A stretch of DNA of 10,344 nucleotides from Candidatus Aerophobota bacterium (GCA_030607765.1 JAUWJJ010000015.1:1-10344); one strand, 5' to 3'; counted from the first letter of the stretch, positions 1-6,940 are shown. Made by a program: numbers and translations. Notes: generated by a model from the sequence alone, not told the origin.

Positions 1-65
1 CTGATGTTGCTCTGGATTCCTTAGCCAAAGAAGTTGATGAATTACTTATAGAGTTAGGCTATTAG
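1..65 (+). CDS. ABC transporter substrate-binding protein, C-terminal end (partial)
   Basis: Only the last 20 codons are present, read in frame from base 3 to the TAG at 63-65. The peptide ends SLAKEVDELLIELGY, an amphipathic helix followed by a Gly-aromatic end. This is how many family-1 sugar-binding proteins of ABC importers finish. It lies 12 bases upstream of two sugar-type permease genes on the same strand, the usual gene order for such operons. The protein would bind the sugar outside the cytoplasmic membrane and deliver it to the permeases. The role rests mostly on context; the substrate cannot be told. Confidence 0.6.
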   Translation, partial: DVALDSLAKEVDELLIELGY

Positions 66-77
66 CGGGATAGATAA

Positions 78-956
78 ATGAGAGTTTCACAGTATAAGGC
101 GTGGGGGCTGTTGACTCCCACGCTCGCTATACTTTTTTTTATTGGTTTAGTCCCTTTTATTTATGTTATTTACCTTAGTCTTTATAAATACAACATATTT
201 TCTCTGAGGGGAATGGTATTTACTGGAGTGGGTAACTTTAGAAAATTAATGTTTGATCCTGATTTTATGCACTCACTAAGAATTGGCCTTACATTTGTAG
301 TTATTACCTGTGTTGCGGAGATGTTTTTGGGATTGGCTATAGCTCTGTTTTTAACTAACGAATTTGTGGGAAAAGGTGTTTTTAGAACTATTTTAGCTTT
401 GCCCTTAGCCATCGCTCCCATTACCATAGGAAGCATCTGGGTTTTAATGACCAATCCGGATATAGGCCCTCTTCCCTATTTATTGCATGGAGTTGGGATT
501 AATTACAACATTGGAGTTAGTGCCAGGCAAGCCTTTTTCACTACTATTTTGATGGATATATGGCACTGGACCCCTTTTGTTACATTAACGCTTTTAGCTG
601 GTCTTACCAGTTTTCCCAAAGAACCATTTGAAGCAGCTAAAGTAGATGGAGCAAGTAAATGGCAGGTTTTAAGATATCTCACCATACCTCTGTTAACACC
701 GGTTATACTTACCATGCTCTTTATCAGGATTATGGATACCTTTAGAATCTTTGATGAAGTGTGGATGCTTACCAGCGGAGGCCCTGGTACGGCCACACGC
801 TATGTAAGTATCCACGTAGTCAGACTTGTTTTATCATCTACAGACTATGGATATGGATCGAGTATGTCTGTTTTCCTCCTCTATTTAACTATTGTAATGT
901 GCTGGTTGCTACTTAACATTATCTCAGTGGTCAGGAGAGAAACCCGTGAGGCATAG
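78..956 (+). CDS. Carbohydrate ABC transporter permease, MalF/UgpA type
   Basis: First membrane subunit of a sugar or polyol ABC importer (CUT1 class). The 292-residue protein has six predicted membrane helices near residues 9-33, 68-92, 103-125, 152-178, 200-222 and 261-284. The ATPase-docking EAA loop reads EAAKVDGASKWQVLRYLTIP (185-204), with the conserved EAA, Gly191 and Ile-Pro. The stretch MDTFRIFDEVWMLTSGGPG (219-237) is typical of the MalF/UgpA/SmoF side. The length is normal for a family member without the extra MalF N-terminal region. The start is the ATG at 78, with a weak GGGA ribosome site seven bases upstream. The gene overlaps the next permease by 11 bases, indicating coupled translation. 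The family is certain; the substrate is unknown, though the neighbouring dehydrogenase hints at a polyol or sugar acid. Confidence 0.93.
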   Translation: MRVSQYKAWGLLTPTLAILFFIGLVPFIYVIYLSLYKYNIFSLRGMVFTGVGNFRKLMFDPDFMHSLRIGLTFVVITCVAEMFLGLAIALFLTNEFVGKGVFRTILALPLAIAPITIGSIWVLMTNPDIGPLPYLLHGVGINYNIGVSARQAFFTTILMDIWHWTPFVTLTLLAGLTSFPKEPFEAAKVDGASKWQVLRYLTIPLLTPVILTMLFIRIMDTFRIFDEVWMLTSGGPGTATRYVSIHVVRLVLSSTDYGYGSSMSVFLLYLTIVMCWLLLNIISVVRRETREA

Positions 957-1773
957 AAGAGGATTTAAATTAACTTCTATTTACCTGATCTGTATTTTAT
1001 TAGCTATAGTAACTCTTTTTCCCATTTACTGGATGGTCATAGTTTCTATGAGAAGTAAACTGGAACTTTTTGCTGGGCCCAAGCTGCAACAGACCAGTAT
1101 ATTCATAGACAACTATTACCGACCCTTATTTAAAGATATTTATGGAAAATTTTTAATTAATTCCTTAATTATAGCTACAGGTAATACTGGATTGGTCATA
1201 CTATTAGCCATATTTGCTACTTACGCTTTTTCCCGATTTAAGATTTGGGGAAGTGGATCACTGTTCTTCTGGACAATTACCAATCGTATGGCACCCCCGG
1301 CAGCTTTTATACTCCCCTTCTTTTTAATATTCACTAAAATTAAATTAATAGATACGCATATTGGATTAATTCTCGTCTACTGTGTATTTAACCTACCCTT
1401 TGCTATCTGGCTATTGAAAGGAATGATTGATGCTATACCTATAGAGCTGGATGAGGCTGCCGCTATAGATGGTTGTTCTATTTTGGGTACTCTCTGGCAT
1501 GTTATAGTACCGGTGGCTAAACCAGGATTGGCGGTGACGGCTATGATGATATGGATTTTTAGCTGGAATGAATACCTTTTTGCCTCCATCCTTACCAGTA
1601 TAAGCGCAAGAACTATAACTACAGGCCTTGCTGAGTTTGTCACTGTGATTGGTGTTAATTGGGGAGAAATGGCAGCAGTATCGGTAATTTGCTTGCTTCC
1701 AGCTATAATATTTTTGGGTTATATCCAGAAATACATAATAACTGGTCTAACTTTTGGTGCAGTTAAGGAGTGA
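946..1773 (+). CDS. Carbohydrate ABC transporter permease, MalG/UgpE type
   Basis: Second membrane subunit of the same importer. The 275-residue protein has about six predicted membrane helices. Its EAA loop reads ELDEAAAIDGCSILGTLWHV (167-186), followed by IVPVAKPGL, a classical MalG-side signature. The C-terminus GLTFGAVKE is close to the usual GLTxGAVKG ending of this family. Translation starts at a GTG (946-948) inside the end of the upstream permease gene, with AGGAGA about eight bases before it. No in-frame ATG near the start gives a better fit, and the MRHRRGFK opening is a typical positively charged cytoplasmic N-terminus. It pairs with the first permease and an ATPase encoded elsewhere, since no ATPase gene lies in the window. 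Confidence 0.93.
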   Translation: MRHRRGFKLTSIYLICILLAIVTLFPIYWMVIVSMRSKLELFAGPKLQQTSIFIDNYYRPLFKDIYGKFLINSLIIATGNTGLVILLAIFATYAFSRFKIWGSGSLFFWTITNRMAPPAAFILPFFLIFTKIKLIDTHIGLILVYCVFNLPFAIWLLKGMIDAIPIELDEAAAIDGCSILGTLWHVIVPVAKPGLAVTAMMIWIFSWNEYLFASILTSISARTITTGLAEFVTVIGVNWGEMAAVSVICLLPAIIFLGYIQKYIITGLTFGAVKE

Positions 1774-1786
1774 AGGAGATTAAGTT

Positions 1787-1957
1787 ATGGGTTTTCTACC
1801 TATGCCTACTACTGTTGGGGATCGCATTTTTATAAGTGTAGTTACTTTTATAGCTATTCATCTTTTATGGATGCGCTTTTTAGAAACTCATATTAGTCTG
1901 TGGGTAGCCACTATTGCATCTGCAGTAGTAGCCATTCTAATTATGAGACGAGGTTAA
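1787..1957 (+). CDS. Small two-helix membrane protein, DUF2160/GlpU-like
   Basis: A 56-codon gene beginning at ATG 1787 with AAGGAG at 1773-1778, eight bases upstream, and ending in TAA at 1955-1957. The protein has two hydrophobic segments (about 13-30 and 36-53) joined by a short polar turn, and ends in Met-Arg-Arg-Gly. The segment PTTVGDRIFISVVTFIAIHL (7-26) closely resembles what I recall of the C-terminal half of DUF2160 proteins. Those include GlpU, the small membrane protein encoded after the two permeases of the rhizobial GlpSTPQUV glycerol importer. The gene position here is the same, immediately after the second permease. I infer an accessory or stabilising subunit of the importer. 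The protein is shorter than the usual roughly 90-residue family. That it is a gene is well supported by its ribosome site and position; the family link is from memory, not alignment. Confidence 0.72.
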   Translation: MGFLPMPTTVGDRIFISVVTFIAIHLLWMRFLETHISLWVATIASAVVAILIMRRG

Positions 1958-1971
1958 AATTTTTACCTCGT
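1948..1971 (+). terminator. Stem-loop at the end of the ABC operon (weak terminator or processing hairpin)
   Basis: ACGAGGT (1948-1954) and ACCTCGT (1965-1971) form a perfect 7-bp stem around an A/T-only loop that includes the stop codon of the small membrane protein. No T-run follows the stem, so it is not a textbook intrinsic terminator. It could reduce read-through into the dehydrogenase gene 55 bases further on, or protect the 3' end of the transporter mRNA. A smaller inverted repeat, AGGGT-CT-ACCCT, follows at 1991-2002. Confidence 0.35.
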
Positions 1972-2026
1972 TGGATAGCAATTATTTAACAGGGTCTACC
2001 CTACAGCTTGGAAGGAGGAATTCTTT

Positions 2027-2794
2027 ATGGATGTAAGAGAGATGTTTGATTTAAGAGGTGAGAAAGCAATTGTAACCGGAGCTGCTCAGGGATTGGGTGA
2101 GCAAATAGCTCTGGGATTGGCAGAAGCAGGGGCAGATATAGCAGTGGTAGATATAAACATAGATGGAGCAGTTAGAGTAGCTGAGAGTATCCGAAATATT
2201 GGTAGAGAGTCTATATCTATAAAGGCCGATGTAACTAAAGTTAGCGATGTAGAGAATATGGTAAAAATGGTCAAGGATAGGTTTGGTGAAATTGACATTT
2301 TAGTTAACAATGCCGGGATTGTTAATAATCTGCCTGCTGAACAGATAACTAAAGAAGAATGGGATAAGGTAATTGAGGTTAACTTGAGTGGGGTTTTTCT
2401 TTGTGCTCAAGTAGTAGGAAGGGAGATGATCAAGCAGAAAAAAGGAAATATAATTAATATTTCCTCTATGTCGGGATTGATTGTCAATAGACCTCAACCT
2501 CAGATTCATTATAATACTTCTAAAGCCGGAGTTATTATGATTACCAAGTCTTTAGCCGGTGAATGGGCAAAGTATAATATAAGAGTTAATGCTATTGCTC
2601 CCGGATATATGAGGACCCCCCTCGTAGATAAAGTTTTCCCTAAATATGGTAAGGGTTGGTCCTCCTTGACCCCTATGGGAAGAATAGGGAACCCCTCCGA
2701 GATAAAGGGCCCTGCATTATTTTTAGCTTCCAGGGCCTCCAGTTTTGTCACTGGAAGTGTATTGGTAATGGATGGTGGATATACTCTCTGGTAA
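2027..2794 (+). CDS. SDR-family NAD(P)-dependent oxidoreductase, polyol/gluconate dehydrogenase type
   Basis: A classical short-chain dehydrogenase of 255 residues. The dinucleotide site is TGAAQGLG (17-24). Asp42 at the end of the second strand favours NAD over NADP. NNAG lies at 94-97. The catalytic tetrad is visible as Asn119, Ser147, Tyr162 and Lys166 (YNTSK). The ending MDGGYTLW is common in the branch that includes gluconate 5-dehydrogenase, KduD-like enzymes and sorbitol/arabinitol 2-dehydrogenases. The ATG at 2027 follows a strong AAGGAGG (2012-2018). Lying just behind a sugar or polyol importer, it probably oxidises the imported compound or an early intermediate in the cytoplasm. The exact substrate is not readable, and closely related SDRs differ widely in specificity. 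Confidence 0.9.
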   Translation: MDVREMFDLRGEKAIVTGAAQGLGEQIALGLAEAGADIAVVDINIDGAVRVAESIRNIGRESISIKADVTKVSDVENMVKMVKDRFGEIDILVNNAGIVNNLPAEQITKEEWDKVIEVNLSGVFLCAQVVGREMIKQKKGNIINISSMSGLIVNRPQPQIHYNTSKAGVIMITKSLAGEWAKYNIRVNAIAPGYMRTPLVDKVFPKYGKGWSSLTPMGRIGNPSEIKGPALFLASRASSFVTGSVLVMDGGYTLW

Positions 2795-2798
2795 AAAT

Positions 2799-2821
2799 GT
2801 AGTTCAGGCCTTTAGGCCTGA
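2799..2821 (+). repeat. Single GTAG-hairpin repeat, REP-like
   Basis: GTAG followed by TTCAGGCCTTTAGGCCTGA, which folds into a stem of up to 8 bp. It starts four bases after the dehydrogenase stop codon. It is the same family as the doublet at 2842-2893 and the direct repeats at 7235-7380. Lying between two convergent operons, it may also help end transcription of the dehydrogenase gene. Confidence 0.8.
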
Positions 2822-2841
2822 TGAATTTAGGCAAGTATCAT

Positions 2842-2893
2842 GTAGTTCAGGTCTTTAGGCCTGACAATAGGCAGACCTAAAGACCTGAACTAC
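2842..2893. repeat. REP-like doublet (GTAG-hairpin, hairpin-CTAC), between convergent genes
   Basis: Two hairpins face each other: GTAG plus hairpin at 2842-2864 and its inverted partner at 2872-2893 ending in CTAC. The outer arms, 2841-2859 and 2876-2894, are a perfect 19-bp inverted repeat, so the whole unit can also fold into one long hairpin. It sits between the dehydrogenase gene on the + strand and the antiporter gene on the - strand. It could act as a bidirectional terminator. It is one of five doublets of 52-56 bases in this window. Confidence 0.85.
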
Positions 2894-2898
2894 ATTTC

Positions 2899-3897
2899 CT
2901 ACTTAGCAGCCGCAATCAATAGATAGCTGCCTACCCCAAAGACGGCAATCATAGCAATTGTTCCCCAGCCCACTTTTAAGAAAGTTTTGCGAGACCTATA
3001 CATAAGAGTCACTATAACTATACTGGTAAGAATTATGGCTAAGGAAGTAGTGATCAGGTTAGCTACAGAGACATGGGATAAGAGCTGTCCCTTTAAAAAG
3101 AATATATCGCAAACAGGAAGAATAGCAATATCAAGAAAATTAGCACCGAGAATATTACCAATAGCCATATCTACAGCAAATTTGAAGGCGGTAAGGGATA
3201 CGGCAAGTTCAGGAAGAGAGGTAGTTAAGGCAAGAAAAAGTGTTCCTACCAGGGTTTCACTCCATAGCATTACCTTAGTTATTTCTTTTCCCAGAATGGC
3301 CAGCCATATTCCTAAAAAAGCAACAGCTACAAAAGACAAAGAGAATCTGAAAAGAGTGGACTTTAGAGAAATTTCTTTATAGGAGGACTCGCTTTCTTTT
3401 TCCTTTTTATTTGTTTTCTCAAATTGGAAGATCATCCGTAATCCCAAAAAATAAATGATCAAAATAATTAAACTATCCATCCCCAGATTAGCTATTCCCA
3501 AGTGGATGCCAAACCCAGTTCTTAAAATAATGGAAAGCGAAACTACTCCCAGGGAGATAAGGGTTAATCCTGCGTAAAGGGTATTATTCTGCTTCACTTC
3601 TAATAGTATTGGACCTTTTCTTTGAAGGATATCTAAAAAGGCGATTATCATTAAGTTTAAATATACTGATCCCAGGGCGTTGCTTGTCGCTAAATTCGGG
3701 GATTTAACTATAATTATAGCACTGACACTGGTGATAAGCTCAGGGAAAGCGGTAGCCATAGCCAGGAAAACAAAGCCAACCAGACCCTTACTGAGTCCGA
3801 GCTTCTCAGCTAAGATATCCCCGGATTTAGATAAGTTATATCCAGTAAATAAAATTCCTAATGCACAAATTAAAAATTTTGTCCAGAGTAAAATCAA
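2899..3897 (-). CDS. CaCA-superfamily cation antiporter (Na+/Ca2+ exchanger-like, YrbG type), divergent
   Basis: A membrane protein of 332 residues with about ten predicted helices and the internal duplication of the calcium/cation antiporters. Repeat 1 carries AMATAFPE (46-53) and GSVYLN (76-81). Repeat 2 carries ALTTSLPE (223-230) and GANFLD (251-256). The two acidic residues that bind the ion in this family, Glu53 and Glu230, are present, as is an Asp (256) where the Methanocaldococcus exchanger NCX_Mj also has Asp. The family Ser of the first GTSxPE motif is Ala50, and the Ser of the second GSN motif is Ala252. A charged linker (160-175) separates the halves. Translation starts at TTG 3895-3897 after GGGGAGGA, and the start overlaps the pyrD stop (TTGA). 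The family is clear; whether it moves Ca2+ or another cation, and with which counter-ion, is open. Confidence 0.88.
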   Translation of the reverse strand: MILLWTKFLICALGILFTGYNLSKSGDILAEKLGLSKGLVGFVFLAMATAFPELITSVSAIIIVKSPNLATSNALGSVYLNLMIIAFLDILQRKGPILLEVKQNNTLYAGLTLISLGVVSLSIILRTGFGIHLGIANLGMDSLIILIIYFLGLRMIFQFEKTNKKEKESESSYKEISLKSTLFRFSLSFVAVAFLGIWLAILGKEITKVMLWSETLVGTLFLALTTSLPELAVSLTAFKFAVDMAIGNILGANFLDIAILPVCDIFFLKGQLLSHVSVANLITTSLAIILTSIVIVTLMYRSRKTFLKVGWGTIAMIAVFGVGSYLLIAAAK

Positions 3898-4826
3898 GGA
3901 ATCCTCCCCGTTTTTACTTTACCTATTAACTCCTGGAAATTATTGATTTTCTTTTCTTTTAAATAGCACTTTATTCCTTTGACTACCTTTAGGGGAGTCT
4001 TAGGGTCAACAAAATTAGCTGTTCCTATAGCTATGGCACTTGCCCCGACCAATATAAACTCCAGAGCATCTTCGGGATTCATTATTCCTCCCATTCCAAT
4101 TAGGGGAATTTTTACCTTTTGGGCTACCTGCCACACCATCCTTACTGCAACTGGTCTTATAGCTGGCCCGGATAAACCACCGGTAATGTTACTTAGTTTT
4201 GGTTTTTGAGTGGATACATTAATTGCCATACCCAAAAGGGTATTTATTAAGGATAAAGCTTCAGCTCCAGCATTTTTCGCAGCTTTGGCAATTTCTGTTA
4301 CATCGGTAACATTTGGGGTAAGTTTAACAATTAAAGGAAGATGTGTTATTTTTTTCAGGGATTTAGTTAAAAAATAAACCTTTTTCGGATTTGTACCTAA
4401 GCTATAGCCACCTCTTTTAACATTAGGGCAGGATACATTTATTTCCAAGGCATCTATTCCCTCTACTTTGCCTAGTATTTTTGTTAGCTCAAGGTAATCA
4501 CTTTCTTTCTCTCCAGCAATGTTTACAATTATTTTAACATTAAATTTTTTCAGGAAGGGAAGTTTTTCTTTTATGAACACATCTACTCCAGGGTTTTCTA
4601 AACCGATACAGTTAAGAAGACCAGCTGGTGTCTCAACAAGACGGGGAGAAGGATTACCTACAGTGGGATTTAAGGTTACCGCTTTGGTTATTCTTCCCCC
4701 GAGCTCATTTAAATTTAAAAATTGAGCATACTCCTCTCCATAGCCAAAAGTTCCCGATGCTACCAGCACAGGATTTTTTAACTTAAGCCTACCTAATCTT
4801 GTGGTAAGGTTGATATTCTTTTCCAT
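3894..4826 (-). CDS. pyrD: Dihydroorotate dehydrogenase B, catalytic subunit
   Basis: Catalyses oxidation of dihydroorotate to orotate, the fourth step of pyrimidine synthesis, with FMN; electrons pass to PyrK and then NAD+. The 310-residue protein has the class 1 layout: LKNPVLVASGTFGYG near the N-terminus, ITKAVT (Lys48), and NCIGLENPG (72-80). Next comes the active-site loop INVSCPN with Cys133, where class 2 enzymes have Ser. The phosphate-binding end is GMGGIMNPEDALEFILVGAS. The Cys base and the presence of pyrK upstream place it in class 1B. The ATG (4824-4826) directly follows the TAA of the GTPase gene with zero bases between and only a weak GAG upstream, suggesting coupled translation. 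No odd residues were noted. Confidence 0.96.
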   Translation of the reverse strand: MEKNINLTTRLGRLKLKNPVLVASGTFGYGEEYAQFLNLNELGGRITKAVTLNPTVGNPSPRLVETPAGLLNCIGLENPGVDVFIKEKLPFLKKFNVKIIVNIAGEKESDYLELTKILGKVEGIDALEINVSCPNVKRGGYSLGTNPKKVYFLTKSLKKITHLPLIVKLTPNVTDVTEIAKAAKNAGAEALSLINTLLGMAINVSTQKPKLSNITGGLSGPAIRPVAVRMVWQVAQKVKIPLIGMGGIMNPEDALEFILVGASAIAIGTANFVDPKTPLKVVKGIKCYLKEKKINNFQELIGKVKTGRIP

Positions 4827-5816
4827 TTAAATATGAAACTCTACAATATCCCCTTCCTCTAAAGGATAATCTTTATCCACTTTCCGAGCATTAAACTGGT
4901 CTTCTCTCCATATTGTAGCATATTTTAAATTTTTAGCGAAATCTTTATGAATGAGTTGGGCAGCATCAATAACCTTATCTTTTTTCCCTAAAACTATTGG
5001 ATCATTTGAATCTGCCGGTTTCCCCGGAGCTTTAGTGTAAACCCGAATAATGTTAAGAGCTCTGTAGATTTCTCTTTTTAACTTATCCTGGTAAGATGGA
5101 TTTATAGCAGATATAGAAATTATGGAAAACTCATCTTTATATAAGTCTCTCAATATCTCAAGGCGCTGCCCGGCTCCTTCTACATTCTTTTTATTGCCCA
5201 GTATCAGTGTCTTTTTGTAAATAATTCCCTCAGCATAGGGATGCTTTAGTATTTTTCCTACAAGTTTAATTTTTGCTTCTCTTAATTTTTTCACTACCAT
5301 CTCCACCTGATCCAGTGTATTATCACTACCCAGGTCTGCTATCAGTAAAGCAAGATCTGCTTCTCTAATAATGGAGGGTAGATAGGAAGGTAAGAATTCA
5401 TCGGTTATGGGAGGAGTATCCACTACCTGGATCTTTATGTTTTCCCAGGGCATCATTCCTACAGCAGGTTCTTGCGTAGTAAAGGGATAGGGAGCTATCT
5501 GAGGAGTAGCATTGGTAAGGCTGGCTAAAACTTGGGATTTTCCTACATTGGGTAGACCTATTAGTACAACTTGAGCAGCTCCTTCCCTGGAAATATGGTA
5601 GCTATAATCTCTTCGGATGGTTTTTGGTTTTTTCTGGGAAGCTTTGCGGAATTTGGAGATCTTAGCTCTGAGGTCAGCCTGCAATTTGTCTGTTCCCTTG
5701 TGCTTAGGCATAATTGCTAACATTTCTTGTAATACAGCAATTTTTTCCTGGTAAGTTTTAGCTAATCTGTATTTTCGCTCAGTCTCATAGTATTGAGGAG
5801 GAAGATTTGCTGGCAA
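4827..5816 (-). CDS. DRG/Obg-type GTPase with C-terminal TGS domain, atypical G3 and G4 motifs
   Basis: A 329-residue protein of the Obg-HflX group. The N-terminal coiled-coil-like part (1-75) includes MPANLPPQYYETERKY and MLAIMPKHKGTDKLQADLR, matching the bacterial and archaeal DRG-like branch. G1 is GLPNVGKS (87-94), G2 lies in PFTTQEP (111-117), G3 is DTPP (133-136) instead of DxPG, and G4 is NKKN (208-211) instead of NKxD. G5 is near ISISAI (233-238). The TGS domain fills about 260-329 and ends EEGDIVEFHI. Relatives bind GTP and act on ribosomes or RNA; the role here is unknown. The TTG start (5814-5816) touches the pyrK stop, with GGGAGG five bases upstream, so the uncommon start is well supported. 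Placement between pyrK and pyrD is unusual. Asp-to-Asn at G4 is known to weaken guanine selectivity in engineered GTPases, so true GTP specificity is not assured. Confidence 0.9.
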   Translation of the reverse strand: MPANLPPQYYETERKYRLAKTYQEKIAVLQEMLAIMPKHKGTDKLQADLRAKISKFRKASQKKPKTIRRDYSYHISREGAAQVVLIGLPNVGKSQVLASLTNATPQIAPYPFTTQEPAVGMMPWENIKIQVVDTPPITDEFLPSYLPSIIREADLALLIADLGSDNTLDQVEMVVKKLREAKIKLVGKILKHPYAEGIIYKKTLILGNKKNVEGAGQRLEILRDLYKDEFSIISISAINPSYQDKLKREIYRALNIIRVYTKAPGKPADSNDPIVLGKKDKVIDAAQLIHKDFAKNLKYATIWREDQFNARKVDKDYPLEEGDIVEFHI

Positions 5817-6650
5817 TTATGCCTCCCTGGATAACTCTTTCCAGTTGATCTCATCTGCATTAAATACAGGACCATCCCGACATACTCTAAGATAACCTGA
5901 AGTTCCCCTTACCACACATCCCTGGCAGGCTCCTATTCCACATCCCATTTTTTCTTCCAGTGAAACTTGACAGGAAAACAGATACTTATGGGAAAGTTGA
6001 GATAACTTTTTAAGCATGGGAATAGGACCACAGGCATACACACTAAAAGATTTTAGGGAAGAATTATAAATAAATTGCTCAAAAAGATCGCTAATATTAC
6101 CTTTGTAGCTGTAAGTTCCATCCTCGGTGGCTACTTTTACATCCATTCCCAATTCTTCAAGGTCTTTCTGACAGAGAATTTTATCTTTTGTTTTAAATCC
6201 CAAGAATGCTAAAGAGGTATGAGCTGTAAAAAAGGTACATATTTCCCTTAGCCTCCGGGCTAAAAAAACACGAGGAGCAACTCCTATTCCTCCAGCTATC
6301 CGGATGTGTCGTTTTGCAGACTGGTTTATCCAAAATCCCTTTCCAAGAGGCCCTATTAAGTTTAAGCTATCCCCTTTTCTTTTTTTGGATAAAATCTGAG
6401 TGCCCAGTCCAACTATTTGATAAAGTATCTCTATAGCCTCTCCCACAACGCGATGTATACTGAAAGGTCTTCTTAGTAAAGGATAATAAGTATTCTCTAT
6501 CCTGAGGTGGACAAATTGTCCTGGTTTAGCTTCCCGAGAAATATGAGGAGTATGTAATCTTAGCTTGTAATACTCAAAGGTCAGTTTTTGATTGGACAGA
6601 ATTTCTGCCTGTGTTTGATAAACAGAAATCTCTTTTGGGGAAAAACTCAA
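5817..6650 (-). CDS. pyrK: Dihydroorotate dehydrogenase electron-transfer subunit (FAD, 2Fe-2S)
   Basis: The iron-sulfur flavoprotein that carries electrons from PyrD to NAD+. The 277-residue protein has an N-terminal ferredoxin-reductase-type barrel with the FAD motif RRPFSIH (60-66) and YQIVGLGTQILS (77-88). The NAD-binding part has GGIGVAP (120-126) and YACGPIPML (205-213). The C-terminal 2Fe-2S cluster site has Cys237, Cys242, Cys245 and Cys257 in MGCGIGACQGC...VC, the PyrK pattern C-x4-C-x2-C-x11-C. Length is ordinary. The start is TTG 6648-6650 with AAGGAG six to seven bases upstream and no better in-frame ATG nearby. It is the first gene of the operon, which continues without gaps into the GTPase, pyrD and the antiporter. 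The likely promoter is the consensus site at 7029-7057, giving a leader of about 370 bases. Confidence 0.95.
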   Translation of the reverse strand: MSFSPKEISVYQTQAEILSNQKLTFEYYKLRLHTPHISREAKPGQFVHLRIENTYYPLLRRPFSIHRVVGEAIEILYQIVGLGTQILSKKRKGDSLNLIGPLGKGFWINQSAKRHIRIAGGIGVAPRVFLARRLREICTFFTAHTSLAFLGFKTKDKILCQKDLEELGMDVKVATEDGTYSYKGNISDLFEQFIYNSSLKSFSVYACGPIPMLKKLSQLSHKYLFSCQVSLEEKMGCGIGACQGCVVRGTSGYLRVCRDGPVFNADEINWKELSREA

Positions 6651-6724
6651 GATTTTCTCCTTAAAAAGGATTAATTCAGTAATAGTTTAGCTTTCCTAAA
6701 ACTTTCCTCTTTTCTCTGTCAATT

Positions 6725-6778
6725 GTAGCTGCCCAATTCATTGGGCGAATTTAATGCGCCGATAAATCGGCAAGCTAC
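6725..6778. repeat. REP-like doublet A
   Basis: GTAGCT (6725-6730) and AGCTAC (6773-6778) close the unit. Inside are hairpin 1, GCCCAATTCATTGGGC (6731-6746, 7-bp stem), and hairpin 2, GCCGATAAATCGGC (6758-6771, 6-bp stem). The unit can fold as a three-way junction. Bases 6750-6787 are identical over 38 bases to 10140-10177 in doublet B, so the two are recent copies. It lies in the predicted leader of pyrK. Confidence 0.88.
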
Positions 6779-6806
6779 AGCAATGACAAATGAGCGATTC
6801 CTCCAT

Positions 6807-6828
6807 TTTTTAGGAAAACTTACCTGTT
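6807..6828 (-). repeat. Conserved 22-base tail motif, copy 1
   Basis: On the + strand it reads TTTTTAGGAAAACTTACC plus TGTT. It is identical at 10195-10216 and near-identical at 7002-7023. Each copy lies 27-62 bases beyond the CTAC end of a REP-like doublet. Its function is unknown; the strand given is that of the consensus promoter next to copy 2. Confidence 0.65.
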
Positions 6829-6888
6829 ATTCTCAATCCTACTTTAGTGCAGCTTGATCTGATATACCTTCTGTCTGAGCAAGTAAAG

Positions 6889-6940
6889 GTAGCCGCACCC
6901 TTTAGGGTGCGTATAAACGCAGGCTAAAGCCTGCGACTAC
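6889..6940. repeat. REP-like doublet C
   Basis: GTAG (6889-6892), hairpin CGCACCCTTTAGGGTGCG (6894-6911, 8-bp stem), hairpin CGCAGGCTAAAGCCTGCG (6918-6935, 8-bp stem), CTAC (6937-6940). The two stems differ in sequence but are each perfectly paired around the same TTTA/TAAA core. It falls in the predicted pyrK leader. Confidence 0.88.

Noticed and set aside
2987..3382. 131-codon + strand frame opposite the antiporter gene
   Set aside because: It lies wholly antisense to a well-supported membrane protein gene, has no ribosome site, and its composition is a mirror of the hydrophobic codons on the other strand.
6694..6722. Second promoter for pyrK using TTGACA at 6717-6722
   Set aside because: The hexamer 17 bases downstream is TTAGGA, which matches the -10 consensus at only one position, and no other good -10 lies within 16-18 bases.
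6807..6828. CAGGTAAGT within the tail motif resembling a splice donor or intron boundary
   Set aside because: This is a bacterial locus with no intron structure or matching 3' boundary; the likeness is coincidental.
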